From the NCBI GenBank assembly GCA_030581615.1, contig JAKTTT010000066.1:1-64000 (forward strand): 64,000 bases of DNA. The letters are read 5' to 3'. The position numbers and the translations under genes were made by a program. Below the pieces are notes generated by a model. That model worked only from the letters and a program-made list of their open reading frames with translations. It made no database searches and was not told the DNA's origin. Positions 1 through 10,521 of the stretch are shown here, in pieces. The stretch comes from Alloascoidea africana. Lineage: Eukaryota; Ascomycota; Alloascoideomycetes; Alloascoideales; Alloascoideaceae. How positions within the stretch are numbered: the stretch's first letter is position 1; each line of letters opens with the position of its first letter.

Positions 1-1256
1 ATTGACTGGGACAACACTTTGTCCTCATGGTTCGAGAAATTCGTGTCGCTATGTGAATTTGATATTGATGTGAAAAAGTCATCGCCTGCAGTATTCCCAA
101 ACAAGTCATCATCGGTGTGTATGTTCTCAAGTGTATTTTTAGTCGTAGTAGGCAAAGCTTGATGATGAGTTTCAACTTTATCAGTTGGCTCATCTTTTTG
201 AATACTGTCAAGGAAATTTGAGCTGACATCTTCTCCAAATAGTTCTTCCACTGGTTCAGGTTGACTGGTTGCTCCGATACTGTCAAAAACATTTGAATTG
301 ATGTTTTCTTCAAACAGCTCTTCAGTAGATTCATCTTTCTGAGCAGCACCAATGCTATCAAAGAAATTTGAGTTGTCATCTTTTCCAAACAATTCTTCAG
401 CAGGCTCAGATTGGCCAGATGTTCCTATACTATCAAAGAAATTTGAGTTGGTGTTCTCTTCAAAAAGTGCTTCGGCTGGTTCAGCTGGTTCAGGTTTGCT
501 AGTTGATGCTTGTTTATCATGTGCTGGCGGATTTGATTTCCCGTCATTCTCGGTTTCTAGCGTGCTTCCCCTGACTACGGGCTCAATCAAGGGCTCATTT
601 CCAATTAGGGACGGTTTGTGATGCTGCTCTTCATTCGCGGTCTCATGACCCTTTTCTAAAGTATTGGTATTAAACGGTTCAGGTACAAGCCCGCTTTGTG
701 TGCTTGAGTTTTCTTGTACAAGTTCCTTTGGCAAAGAAGACTCGAGACGATCAAACTTTCCGCTAGTCGGAACACTCGATTCCTGAATAATTTTCACTGG
801 CGGTAAATCTGGACTAGCTGGTTGAAATGAAAACTTTGCGTTCACGTCTTCTAAAAAGGACTCTTCGTGCTCGGGTATTGGCAGCGTATCCGTGTCTTTC
901 AGCACATTCTCGGTATCGCTGTCAACACTATCAGAAGTTATTTCAGGTTTCGATGTGTTAGACGTGGCAACTTCATCTCTCGCTGAAATTAGAGGTGTGT
1001 CTTGTATGGCTTCATTGACACTGTTCTCAAACGTTAAATGCTCCTCTGTGTTTGCAGCTTTCACATCCACTAACTCTGGCCTTTCCCTTTCCTGAAAATT
1101 TGCTGGCTCGGTAGCCAGCTTAGAGTCTGACGCAGCATTAGTCTCTAAAGGGCTCGATGTAACAGGGTCTTCTGAGTACAAAACTTCAGGAGGAAGCTGT
1201 GACCGCTTTATTATGGCACTAGGTCGCAGTCGAGGATTCCAATGGCCCTCCATCAT
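1..1256 (-). CDS. SEC16: Sec16-like COPII scaffold, N-terminal part (partial)
   Basis: An uninterrupted minus-strand reading frame runs from an ATG at 1256 to the left edge of the window (418 codons seen, no stop), so the C-terminus is missing. It opens M-M-E-G-H-W-N-P-R. The visible part is acidic and looks disordered. It carries at least four spaced copies of a short module resembling 'ELFGED..SSNFFDSIG' (roughly 110-480), then 'DDLFGNTAGDDFF'. Acidic, Phe-rich LFG/FFDS modules of this kind are typical of the N-terminus of fungal Sec16, the peripheral ER protein that organises COPII coat assembly at exit sites. The conserved central domain lies outside the window, so the call rests on the repeat style alone. 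Another acidic trafficking scaffold is possible. The first ATG is used; a second in-frame ATG follows directly. Confidence 0.5.
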   Translation of the reverse strand, partial: MMEGHWNPRLRPSAIIKRSQLPPEVLYSEDPVTSSPLETNAASDSKLATEPANFQERERPELVDVKAANTEEHLTFENSVNEAIQDTPLISARDEVATSNTSKPEITSDSVDSDTENVLKDTDTLPIPEHEESFLEDVNAKFSFQPASPDLPPVKIIQESSVPTSGKFDRLESSLPKELVQENSSTQSGLVPEPFNTNTLEKGHETANEEQHHKPSLIGNEPLIEPVVRGSTLETENDGKSNPPAHDKQASTSKPEPAEPAEALFEENTNSNFFDSIGTSGQSEPAEELFGKDDNSNFFDSIGAAQKDESTEELFEENINSNVFDSIGATSQPEPVEELFGEDVSSNFLDSIQKDEPTDKVETHHQALPTTTKNTLENIHTDDDLFGNTAGDDFFTSISNSHSDTNFSNHEDKVLSQS

Positions 1257-1590
1257 GAGAAAACAATGAATGTAAAATGACTAGATGCTCAGAGAATAAA
1301 TGGACCTAAATGCAAAATTACTTCAAAAGCAACGAGAATGAAAAATGACATCAAAACCCCAGGTTATACGGAGGCGGCGAAGAACTTGCGTTCGGTGGGA
1401 TGAAATGGTGGTGGCATTTCCTTCTGGCGAGCTGGACAACATCCAGACATTCGCTCTTGCACTTCTCCTTGCACAAGTCTCACAAACAAATTTATAAACT
1501 TTAAACAATATGCCTACATTAAACACCTCTTTCCGAGGACACAAAACATCAATGCCGTAATATAATACATCTGAGCCGTGGGGCATGGCT
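1257..1590. other. Intergenic spacer, CDK8 3' end to SEC16-like 5' end
   Basis: 334 bp between two tandem minus-strand genes; it must contain the CDK8 3' end and the promoter of the SEC16-like gene. It holds an 87-codon minus-strand ORF (1323-1586) starting just after the CDK8 stop, with no recognisable domain and a composition unlike the neighbours. I treat that ORF as chance. Confidence 0.5.
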
Positions 1591-3366
1591 CTACTTTTGA
1601 CGCTTTCTCACTCTCATCGAGTCGTTACTTCCGAATGCGTTTGCCCGTTTGGACCCTGGAGCAGAAGAGGACATAATGTCATTATCGTCGCTTGCTATCC
1701 GACGAGGTGGATATTCGTATTTTTGCCCTTGGAAAACGCTGCAATACATGATAGTTAGTTTAAATTCGGCTAAAAAGTTCGATAATCTGCTCTTACTTTG
1801 CTGTGATTCTAGGTGGTTCCATGTAGTATGGGTAAACCAGAGCCTCGCTGGCTGTTATCCTTCTAGAAGGGTCATATTCTAGGAGTCCCGACAGGAGCTG
1901 TAGCCCCTTTTGATTTGATGCTCCAATTGAATGGTACCAGGCTTCAAGATTCGGCGGGAAAGATTTGAATAACTGGAGCGAACTGTATTCTGGGTATTTA
2001 GGTAGTGAGGGCCATTTATCTTCTAAGACGATCAATTCGGTCAGTTATCTCCTGTTTACAATCCATATAAGTAAAAAGCCGGTGAACTTACTAGTTGGGG
2101 TACCCAGTATCTCAATTATCTTTTGCATTTGATTCCTTTGAAATGGAACAGTTTTTTTGTTATCTATTTTGGCCTCCTCACCTTTGAAAATCGGCCGTAG
2201 CGCGAGCAGTTCGGCAAAAATGCATCCAACTGCCCACATATCGATGGCAGGTGTGTAATGTCTTGCTCCTAGTAACAGTTCTGGAGCTCTGTACCAGATT
2301 GTTACGACAACTTTGTCACCCGTGAACAAAGATTGTAAAGGAGTGTCGAACAGTCGAGCTAGGCCCAGATCGCCAATCTTTACTACCCCGTCGGCAGATA
2401 CCATAATATTGGCCGGCTTCAGATCGCGATGCAGTATCCAGTTCTGATGGAGGTACGAAACACCATTTATTATCTGCCACATTATTGACTTGACGGTGGA
2501 TTCTTGAATAGGCTTTCTATCTGGATGGGAATGGTAATGGATGATTTGCTGTGGCATTTTAGTCAGTGCCACGTCTTTGAGAAAAGTGGGTCGAATAATT
2601 GCTTACCAATAGATCGTGTTCTGCAAATTCCGAAACCATGTAAATACATTTATTCTCGAGTATAACCTCTGTTAGCTTGATAATGTTATCATTTGAGAGT
2701 TCTCGACAAAGCTTGAGATGGATTGTTACTGTTAGAAAGGGAGTAAAGTGCTGGAGCCAATATCATGAACTTACAGCCATCTCTCGTATTGCAGACTGTG
2801 ATATGCCTGTATAATGCAGGACTTCGCCTTCTTTATCAGCCTTGAATTTCTTGATAGCGACCAGTACGCTGTTATTCCTGTGTATAAATCTTGGGGTTAG
2901 GATGTGTAGAGTTGGTCAGGCCATATTGCATCGAGAGAGTTTGATGTGTCGATAAGCAGGACTAAAACCGGGTGCGGTTACTCTGAGCAATAGCAGTTAC
3001 ATACTTATCTCTGGACTTTGCCTTGTACACTCTAGAAGGGTTGGTTAATTGCCGAATGCTCGAAATTACCCTGGATGTCGGGCTTTAATGCTGCTAATCA
3101 TTCACATACCTTCCGTAGGTGCCAGCGGCGATGTAGCCAATAATGTCATACTTCTCCAGAACCTTTTTGCGCTGGGAGTCCTTACGCGCGCGATACGGCT
3201 CTAGAGTGAAGACGGAGTTCGTGGCCATTAGTGCCTGGTGGATATGGTGCGAGTGAGAATTGGCAGAGCCGGGGTACTCAGAGTACCTGCCCTGTTGGGC
3301 CATGTAGATTCTGTTCATCATGCTGCGGTCCGTGGCATTGATTCTCAGCTGGCGAGGGTCGCTCAT
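1591..3366 (-). CDS. SSN3: Mediator cyclin-dependent kinase CDK8 (Srb10/Ssn3)
   Basis: Seven exons: 3366-3110, 3031-3005, 2877-2775, 2711-2607, 2548-2092, 2022-1797 and 1738-1591. They join in frame to 440 residues with GT-AG borders. The product is the Mediator kinase-module CDK that phosphorylates the RNA polymerase II tail and transcription factors with cyclin C. Diagnostic strings are [20 protein letters not shown] (beta-3 lysine), SQSAIREMA (the CDK8 version of the cyclin-binding helix), HRDLKPANI (catalytic loop), GDLGLARLF (metal-binding Asp) and [18 protein letters not shown] short basic tail (RRIASDDND, then VRKRQK) follows, as in fungal homologues. Exon 2 is only 27 nt and encodes part of the ATP-binding region. 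The ATG at 3366 is chosen because the reading frame upstream has no other ATG, only near-cognate codons. Confidence 0.95.
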
Positions 3367-4046
3367 CGCGGGCGCGGCGGGTCCTGTTCCGCGGCGCAAC
3401 CCAGATCGCTAAGGCTGGTGTTTACCACCCGGTGTAAATGTCGGAACTTGGGCCGCTCTCTGTGGCCATACAAACGAAGCACTAGCGAGGCTTCTGGCGG
3501 CGCGTTGGATGTCGGGCAGCCTGGAAAATGTGCAAGAGTTGAGTCGTCAGGCCCTCTAAACCGCTGGCCTTCTATTTGGGGGTCTTTGTGAAACGGGATC
3601 AGCCGCTTTGTTGCCAGGAAGATTCTTCACTTTTGTGTAGGTTTTGGCTGTGTTTTGAGCAGCGTTAAAGCGATTAAGCTCCAAATTTTTCTCCTAATGC
3701 CCCCGGTTACCCGCCCTTAAAAGACATAATCGATGCCGGGCTGCGCGGAATTGGCATATCTCCAATAGTTAGCGGCTTGGAAAAGCGAGTAAAATGGGGG
3801 GTTTTCATTAGGGTGTGCTAGTCTAGATGGTAAACTAAAGTATATACGCCGTAGTGGTCCGTGGAACCGCTAATCCGCTTCCAATGTCTATGCCATTGGT
3901 CCACGCAATAGGCAAAATGGTGGAACAGTTTGTGCTCTTGTCCAGATCTCAAAATGAAATACAATCCAAAAGTCGAGCTTTTTTCCTGGCTGATAAGCGC
4001 CATAAAGTTTATAGAGTGTTAATTCTTGTCCATGGGCTGAAACCCT
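3367..4046. other. Intergenic region upstream of CDK8
   Basis: 680 bp between the CDK8 start and the MTC6 stop, GC-rich next to the CDK8 ATG and AT-rich beyond. It carries a TTACCCG element at 3707-3713, 341 bp upstream of the ATG. Short ORFs on both strands (for example 3238-3591 and 3854-4090 on +) show no domain or splice logic. Confidence 0.5.
3707..3713 (+). promoter_or_regulatory. TTACCCG element (Reb1-like core)
   Basis: TTACCCG inside the longer string GGTTACCCGCC, 341 bp upstream of the CDK8 ATG. This is the core recognised by the Reb1 Myb-type factor in budding yeast. Its use here is inferred from recurrence in other promoters of the window. Confidence 0.3.
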
Positions 4047-5831
4047 TCACGCTGGCACGCCATCATACTCATACTCAGAGTACTTGTTAATCAAACGTTT
4101 CCAGCGCTTTCGGTTTTTATGAATTGGAACCCGATCAACCTGCATCACACACGCGACAATTAGAATAGCAGAAAACACAGAGGCGATAACAAGCATAGCC
4201 ACGAAATCACGCCTCACCAGTCTCCCAGCATAGGGACAAGAGGCGTGGACTCCTCCTGCTACCCAACAGTTGGAAACTGCTAGCGAATTTAGATTTATCC
4301 AAACGGGGTCCTCAATGCCATGGGACTTGAGCGCAATATTCAATGCGGCAGACTATTAAAACATACAGTTAGATGTTTGTGAAATACATGAATATGTGTT
4401 CAAAATCTGCTTACCTCCAACGATGTTTTGGGAGCTTTGAAATCGGTGCCTTCAGGACAGATTCCATCCGCGTCAAAGAAAGATGCTGTACGTTCAGGGA
4501 AGAGCCACTATCAACACTTGTCAGTTAATAAAAAGAATGAGTTAAGTTACCATGATCAGACTCACTCTTAGATGATTAGATTGGTTTTGACAGGAATAGC
4601 GATACTCTTCATAGCAGTTTGCAACGTCCCAATATCCTTCCGTAAAAACAGCACAGTTCATTGCTTTGGGACCTTCTTCATCTTTCTCTAACCCACATGC
4701 AGAGGGCTGGCCATAATTCCAAGACCAAAATGAATCATTCGCTATGATTGCAACGCTGGTCGTGCTGTTGAAAGTAGAATTGAAAACTGGGGAATATCCG
4801 CATCTGAAAAGGTTACGAATGGTGTTCTCCTCGTATGGCATGTCATCATTGTCTAACAGATAATGCCATCCCGGAACCATGTTTCTGAAGCTGCTCTCTG
4901 CTGTATCAATGTTATTGCTTTCGAGTAACTGCTCGCATTTTTCAAGTTTAGTTTTATCAACCGTCTCAAAAGTAAAACCATATTGTTCGGAAGGTAATAA
5001 AAACAACTCGTCACGCTCTAAAGAAACGTTATAACTAGAGTTTGACAAGAGCCTGTTGTCTAAAACAATAGGAACAATACGGCGCTGGGGGCTTTTGTAA
5101 AGCATATTTCGTAGTGTCGGAAACCGCTGTGATCCTTGGTCTATGTTAGTATCATCTTCGTCTGCGATTTTTTCTAACACCAGGCGCGGAGAGAAAAGGA
5201 GGTCTCCAAACGTTCCTTTGAGCAGAGAAGAAAGACGAGTATCAGAATTTGTCGCTTGCCTTTCAGATGAGGTTGATGACGGGTTCAGAGAATGCAGTAC
5301 AAACAAGAGTTGAACAAGACTTGTCGAGATGGCGTCTTCAGTGGCTTGTAAATGTTGCTCAACAGTCTGAAATAAATCTGTGACTCTTAAACTCTTTTGG
5401 CACTGTACTATCTGGTCGCCTTGGTACCTCAGTAATAAAACATCCCCATCACCAGCCTGCTCAGAGTTCTCAAAGGACGCTGGACATAACTGCCATTGCG
5501 AGGACGACTCGTCCCAGTACAAATCGATCAGCAGGCCCCAAAAGCCATAGTCGAGAAACGACGGTATCTGACCGAGTGCGTCTCTTGTATAACCCTCGCT
5601 TTTGAAGACAGCAGAAGAGAGGCTGGTCCCCAGGTATACTGCCTCGTCTATACTGGCATCAAGACCCACATCGCGCTGGGAAAGACGAGCAGCACCGACC
5701 TGTAAAGTGAGCGACAGGTTGGACCGCGGCCAGTCGTTTGGACACGCTATCCTTCCCTCTTCCGTGTCTGTTACTTCGGACAGAACAGAGGCGCACAGGC
5801 CTAGTAGTAGAAGAAGAAGCGTTGCTGCCAT
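4047..5831 (-). CDS. MTC6: Mtc6-type membrane glycoprotein (maintenance of telomere capping 6)
   Basis: Three exons, 5831-4566, 4507-4415 and 4352-4047, give 554 residues (budding-yeast Mtc6 is about 526). The N-terminus is a signal peptide (MAATLLLLLLGLCASVLS). The body is a lumenal domain with many N-glycosylation sequons and conserved-looking cysteines, including RDVGLDASIDEAVYLG, DLYWDESSSQWQLCPASF and a CWVAGGVHASCPY motif in exon 3. One transmembrane helix lies near the C-terminus (DFVAMLVIASVFSAILIVAC) and a short basic cytoplasmic tail follows. That is the Mtc6 architecture. The family was found by genetic interaction with telomere-capping mutants and its biochemical role is unknown. 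The ATG at 5831 is preferred over upstream in-frame codons because it opens the signal peptide directly. The gene is divergent from the DUF89 gene across 122 bp. Confidence 0.85.
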
Positions 5832-5953
5832 TATCAGCCTCTCGCCAGACCCGTCCTGTGAAGGGAGTTGAGGTTGAAGCTCACATACTTCCACACACAA
5901 ACCCAAGCTTTGTCTCTCCAGCACCACACCACTGCACTTTTTGTATATCGGCC
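5832..5953. promoter_or_regulatory. Compact bidirectional promoter, MTC6 / DUF89 phosphatase
   Basis: Only 122 bp separate the two divergent start codons (MTC6 at 5831 on -, DUF89 gene at 5954 on +), so both core promoters and 5' UTRs must share this stretch or extend into the coding sequences. I see no clear TATA element. Confidence 0.55.
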
Positions 5954-7549
5954 ATGAGTTCGGCACAAACCAGTTCAGGCGTTACTGGTACGTTCCATGT
6001 TCTATCCGAGTATTGTGAAACAGTTCTAACCTGCAATTGCCGGAACATGTAGTTCCTGATGTCTATTACCTCAACGATCCCAATTCCTTCGGCTACACCA
6101 CAGCCCGAGACAGATGGATCACGATTGTGCAGCAGACGGTTGACGACGTAAAGCGTACTGTCTCAAAGCTGACTCCCGGAGACGATATATTGGAAAAGAA
6201 AGCGGAAGGTTATGCAATTGCTCAACTTTTGTCTGAATTAAAGCAGTTGATCCTATCTGATGGAGAGGTACAGTATGTAAGAAACGTGGGTACCTGCCGA
6301 ATTGTTGATCGCAGTGTTTTAACCGAATGTTCTCATGATTAAGGCCTTTCAACGAGCCTTCTATTGAAGGACTCGACTTTTATGATCAGAAACTTAAAGA
6401 ATGGGGGAGACTCACATGGCAAACTGGTCCTTGGCTCTTCCTCGAGTGCTGGCTCTACAGGTATGTCATGATGATCTCGAAGATGTAAATTGTGGGAGAC
6501 CTGATTCTGACACTGCTATAAGGCTTATTCATTCATACTTTGTTGGATCAACTCATTGGAAGTCCTACGACGTATTTGAGAACCTCAAAGAGGAATCTTT
6601 CAAGTCTTCCTCCTTTGGTGTTGGTGAACTAGCAATTCGTTACAAGAAGTTAGTAAGCGAGCTTGACCACGTTGATGATACCACTGCCGAGATTTTGTTC
6701 ACGGAGTACATAGACATCTCTTTATGGGGCAACGCTACAGACCTCTCATTACTTGCAAATGCGTCTCTTGACGACATAAAGTCTGTTCAAGGAGCAGCCG
6801 CAAGGAAGCAGAGTGAAAACAATATCATTTCCAACGATTTACACCTCGCCTGGGAACATTTGAGCGCTTTCAAGGCCGCAAACCCTTCCAATGTCCGTGT
6901 TGATATTGTTTTGGATAATGCCGGTTTCGAGCTTTATGCCGATCTTAACCTTGCGCTCTTTCTGCTTGATTCTAAGCTGGTTCAAACCGTTGTTCTCCAT
7001 GCTAAGCCCTTCCCTTGGATGGTATCTGACGTCATGCCAAAGGATTTTGACAACTTAGTCAGTGACCTTAAGAATGACAAGTTTTTCTCGGAGCATCATG
7101 AGGAAATCTCGTTTTTTGCTGAGCGCATCGAGTCCTACCACAAGAACGGCCAGATCATTGTGGAATCAAGTCCATTTTGGTGCCAGTCTGCTTCTTACTG
7201 GGATATCAATCCAAATGGAGCGGAAGGAGGATCGGAAATTTGGAAAGAGTTGAAGAACAACAGCGCTTTGGTCATCATAAAAGGTGATTTGAACTATAGA
7301 AAGCTTACCAAGGATGCTCAATGGCCCAGAACCACAAGGTTTTTGGATGCAATTGGGCCTTTGGCCAGTGCGGAAATCCCCATTTTGGCATTGAGAACTT
7401 GTAAAGCTGATGTTCTTGTCGGTCTGCCCAAGGGCAAAGAGGAAGAATTGGATGAAACTTTCCTCAAAGCTGGGAACAAGATCAAGAATGGTTGGAGCTG
7501 GACAGGTAAATATGCTGTGATCTCTTTCTCCAAAGGTGATTACAAATGA
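5954..7549 (+). CDS. DUF89 / ARMT1-family metal-dependent phosphatase
   Basis: Four exons, 5954-5987, 6053-6272, 6344-6460 and 6523-7549, give 465 residues, close to yeast YMR027W (about 470). The family are cobalt- or nickel-dependent damage-control phosphatases active on sugar phosphates such as fructose 1-phosphate; a protein-glutamate methyltransferase activity has also been claimed for the human member. Visible family motifs are the N-terminal RDRW, WLFLECWLYR before a HSYF..STHW segment, VDIVLDNAGFEL with the metal-binding Asp-Asn pair, IIKGDLNYRKL, and LRTCKADV near the C-terminus. The first exon is 34 nt. Intron 2 is placed at CA|GTATGTAAG because only that donor restores the frame into PFNEPSIEGLDFYDQKLKEW. 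The gene converges on MPE1 with 264 bp between stops. Confidence 0.9.
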
Positions 7550-7813
7550 TACGGGGCATGATTAAACCTGAATAGAAATAGAAAATATAAAATATAAAAT
7601 TATCATTTTAGCCTAAGCGTAGTTATTTTGTAAATGTTATCAAGTCTACATTCCTAAATAGTAGCGATAGAAACCTATAATAAGTATTTATATATATTGA
7701 AATTTCGTTATGCGACCGATGAAAATGCTAAAATGATATAGTACACAATGGTAAAAAGAAAAAAAAATGAAAAGACAACCAGATTAAAAGAAAGAATGGT
7801 TAGTAACTTTACT

Positions 7814-9405
7814 TCAATTGTTCATATCTTGATTCCTCATAAAAGGCATCGGGGGCATTCCATCAGGAGGAGGCATGTTCATTCCCATTGGAGGCATCGG
7901 AGGAAATCCCATAGGGGGAGGAGGCATTCCGGGGAATCCTAATGGGGGCATGCCTGGAAACCCCATTGGAGGCATTGGCATAAATCCTACGGGAGGCATT
8001 GGCATGTTCATTCCTATGTTCATATTCATATTCATATCCATTGGATTAAAGGGTGGGAAACCCTGATTCCAATTTTGCTGTTGCATCGGCTGCTGATTCT
8101 CAGAAACCGGTGCAACTGAGTTATTTGTATCTGGTTGTGGAGATTTGGCAACATCTTCTTCAGACCCTTGATCACTTTTGATCTTCTTAGTTGTTGGCTC
8201 TTGTTCCGCAGCATCGGATCTTCGCCGTTTCCCCGTGGGCAAATTGTTTTCTGCGTATTCTTTCAGTTTGGTTTCCATTTCTTCATCAGGTTTCAGTTGG
8301 TCCAGCAATATATCAACCGCTCCACAACCAGGACACTTGAAATCTGAATCCAGCAGTGCCTGTTGGATAGCATCATCAGAATAAGTTTTTGAGCAGCATG
8401 GTGTCTTTACTGGCTTGACAAAGATTTCATGTGTCAGGGGACAAACAAGCTCGGGATCAACATTCTGGTTTTTGCTCTGTTCTTTGGCTTGTGTTTTTTG
8501 TTGAAAGTTCTTCCAGGTTCTATCATCCGCTACCGCAACCACATATGTGCCATCTTCAGTGATCATGTAATTGCCACCCTCCTTTTCCGAAGGCTTTTCG
8601 ACCGTTTTAAGGAATGTTTTGGGAATACCTGTCGTCCGTTTCACTCGTTTTCCTTCCCAATTAGGATCGTCATTCGTGGGACAGTTGTTAATCCAATGGT
8701 CTTTAGAACCGCATCTGTAACAAACATAGCCTGGAGGGGGAGGACCTTCATTCTGATGGGATTTGCTCTTATTATATATAGGCGTAGCTCTATAAGTCAC
8801 ACATAAATATACATAGGTTAGTATCGAGATATCTATACACGGTATACATAGTTAAATGCATTCTTTTTTGCTAAACTTACGTTGCCATGTGAGCTTGTGT
8901 TTCCTTCCACTGTTCGCTTTGCACCTCAAGCATTGCCTTGATTCTGTCCTCCTCAGAACCACCTGATTTAATAGCTGCAGAGTTGTTGTGCTTGGACTTG
9001 TCATTCGAGTGGATGTCAACTCTTGCGACCCGTGGCGCTTTCCCATTGACATACCTTGCTGCGTTGCCCTTCCCAGGTCGCGAGGCTGGGAGCCGTCGTA
9101 CTGTAACAGCAGTCGATCGGGGTATCACTTCGGTATCATCGGCATATTCTAAAAGTTTACGTTAGCTTTGTCCAAGGGCTAACGGGACTGCGGGAATATA
9201 TTTGTGGTGTTTGGTCTGTGGCTCTTATCTTACCTTCTCCAGTATCAGGATTCTGAATAAAGAGATCAAAGTCAGTCCCTGACCCCAGCTTATTTCCATT
9301 TATAATTTCCTTTTTCAGGTCGAAAACAGTGATTCCAGTACCGTCAAACAGAACCCTTGAAGGCTCCTTCTGTGATTTGAACTTGTAGTAGACTGCTGAC
9401 GACAT
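7814..9405 (-). CDS. MPE1: Mpe1, cleavage and polyadenylation factor subunit (DWNN, zinc knuckle, RING)
   Basis: Three exons, 9405-9234, 9148-8881 and 8789-7814, give 471 residues (yeast Mpe1 441). Mpe1 belongs to the nuclear cleavage and polyadenylation factor that processes pre-mRNA 3' ends; the human relative is RBBP6. Domains in order: a ubiquitin-like DWNN domain (about residues 1-80, from SAVYYKFKSQKEPSRVLFDG to YADDTEVIPRSTAVTVRRLP); a CCHC zinc knuckle CYRCGSKDHWINNC (about 173-186); a RING/U-box-like finger beginning CPLTHEIFVKPVKTPCC and ending CPGC (about 265-310); and a long Pro-Met-Gly tail of repeated PPMGFPGMPP units. A nuclear-type basic patch (GKRRRSD) precedes the tail. The gene is divergent from TOA2 across 202 bp. 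Confidence 0.92.
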
Positions 9406-9607
9406 ATTATATGGGTGACTGGAAGGGGAAGAAGGGTGGAGTGGAAAATTGTCTTCTGAACTAGCATTATGTAATCCGTTACGCAAGCACCGGGACAAGT
9501 ATTACGCTTAGCATAGGGGACAGGCGTACGTTTCAGCATGATGGTTAACTCCTTGCTCCTCCCTCTCTTCCTTTTACAGTCACCTATTATAAATACTCTT
9601 CTTGATA

Positions 9608-10268
9608 ATGAGTGGTCCGGGGTACTATGAGTTCTACAGAAGGAGCACGTATGTAAACGAGCGAGTTTCGGACTGCCTTTGTCTGTTCTACAGTGGATAC
9701 TAATGACATCCTAGTGTTGGATCGTGTTTGACCGATGCCTTGGACAACCTTATCAGGTATGGTGGTAGCCGGTGGCGATTAGTCTTGAGCCCTGCTCACC
9801 ACGCTTTTCGACTCTAGTGACGGGCGTATCCAGCCTCAGCTGGCCATGAAGGTCCTGACAAACGTAAGTTATCGACCAACCCATGGCAGTTGCCATGCTT
9901 GTTTTTGCTGGTGGGGGTTGCCGCCCGCTGGCTGTGCTCCGAAGGACCGCAATGACTGTTCTGGCCAGAAGGTCTTACCAAAACGTCCCAAATGGATTGT
10001 ATAGTTTGACAAAGTCGTGGCCGACTCACTACGGGAAAGAGTCAAGTCGAAAATGACTTTCAAGGTATGTTTTGTACCCCTGGTCCCCGGTAGGAAACAA
10101 GACTAATTGGCGCTGTCCCAGGGTCACCTTCGCACCTATAGATTCTGCGATGATGTCTGGACATTTATCGTGAAGGACGTCGACTTCAAGCTGGAAGGCG
10201 GCGAGATGGTGCGGGCTAATAAGATCAAAATCGTTGCATGTAACTCCAAGAGAAGTGGAGATGCCTAA
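9608..10268 (+). CDS. TOA2: TFIIA small (gamma) subunit, Toa2
   Basis: Five small exons, 9608-9648, 9715-9756, 9818-9863, 10005-10064 and 10122-10268, give 111 residues (yeast Toa2 122). No single reading frame covers more than one exon, so the gene is easy to miss. TFIIA gamma pairs with Toa1 and stabilises TBP on TATA promoters. The spliced protein begins [19 protein letters not shown] and contains DALDNLI, the helical segment [16 protein letters not shown], and the beta-barrel half [19 protein letters not shown] and [17 protein letters not shown], all signature parts of the family. CTG encodes the conserved leucine of QPQLAMK, evidence for the standard code. The ATG at 9608 is the only one that gives the conserved YYEFYRRS start. 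Confidence 0.93.
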
Positions 10269-10521
10269 ACCTTTACCAAGTGTATTGTATCTCAAGTCCA
10301 TATAAATACTATATAGCCTGCTTATACGTATATGGCAATAATGTGTCTGTTATGAATACTAGTCCCAGCTCTCCAATGCTCTCTCTGCTCTGCTCTGCTG
10401 ATAAAGCCCTGTTGGCTGGCTGGCTGGCGATGGGAGAAAGGGAGGACCAGATGGAGCCCGAAACAGGCTCTTCACGCCTATTCTGCTCCCTCCGTTTTCT
10501 CTTCCTTCCCCAACAACCGAT

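Noticed and set aside
1323-1586. 87-codon ORF starting just after the CDK8 stop
   Set aside because: No domain or splice context; lies where the SEC16-like promoter must be.
3815-3900. tRNA-like A-box string (TAGTCTAGATGG)
   Set aside because: No B box (GGTTCGANNCC) at the right distance and no cloverleaf arms could be formed.
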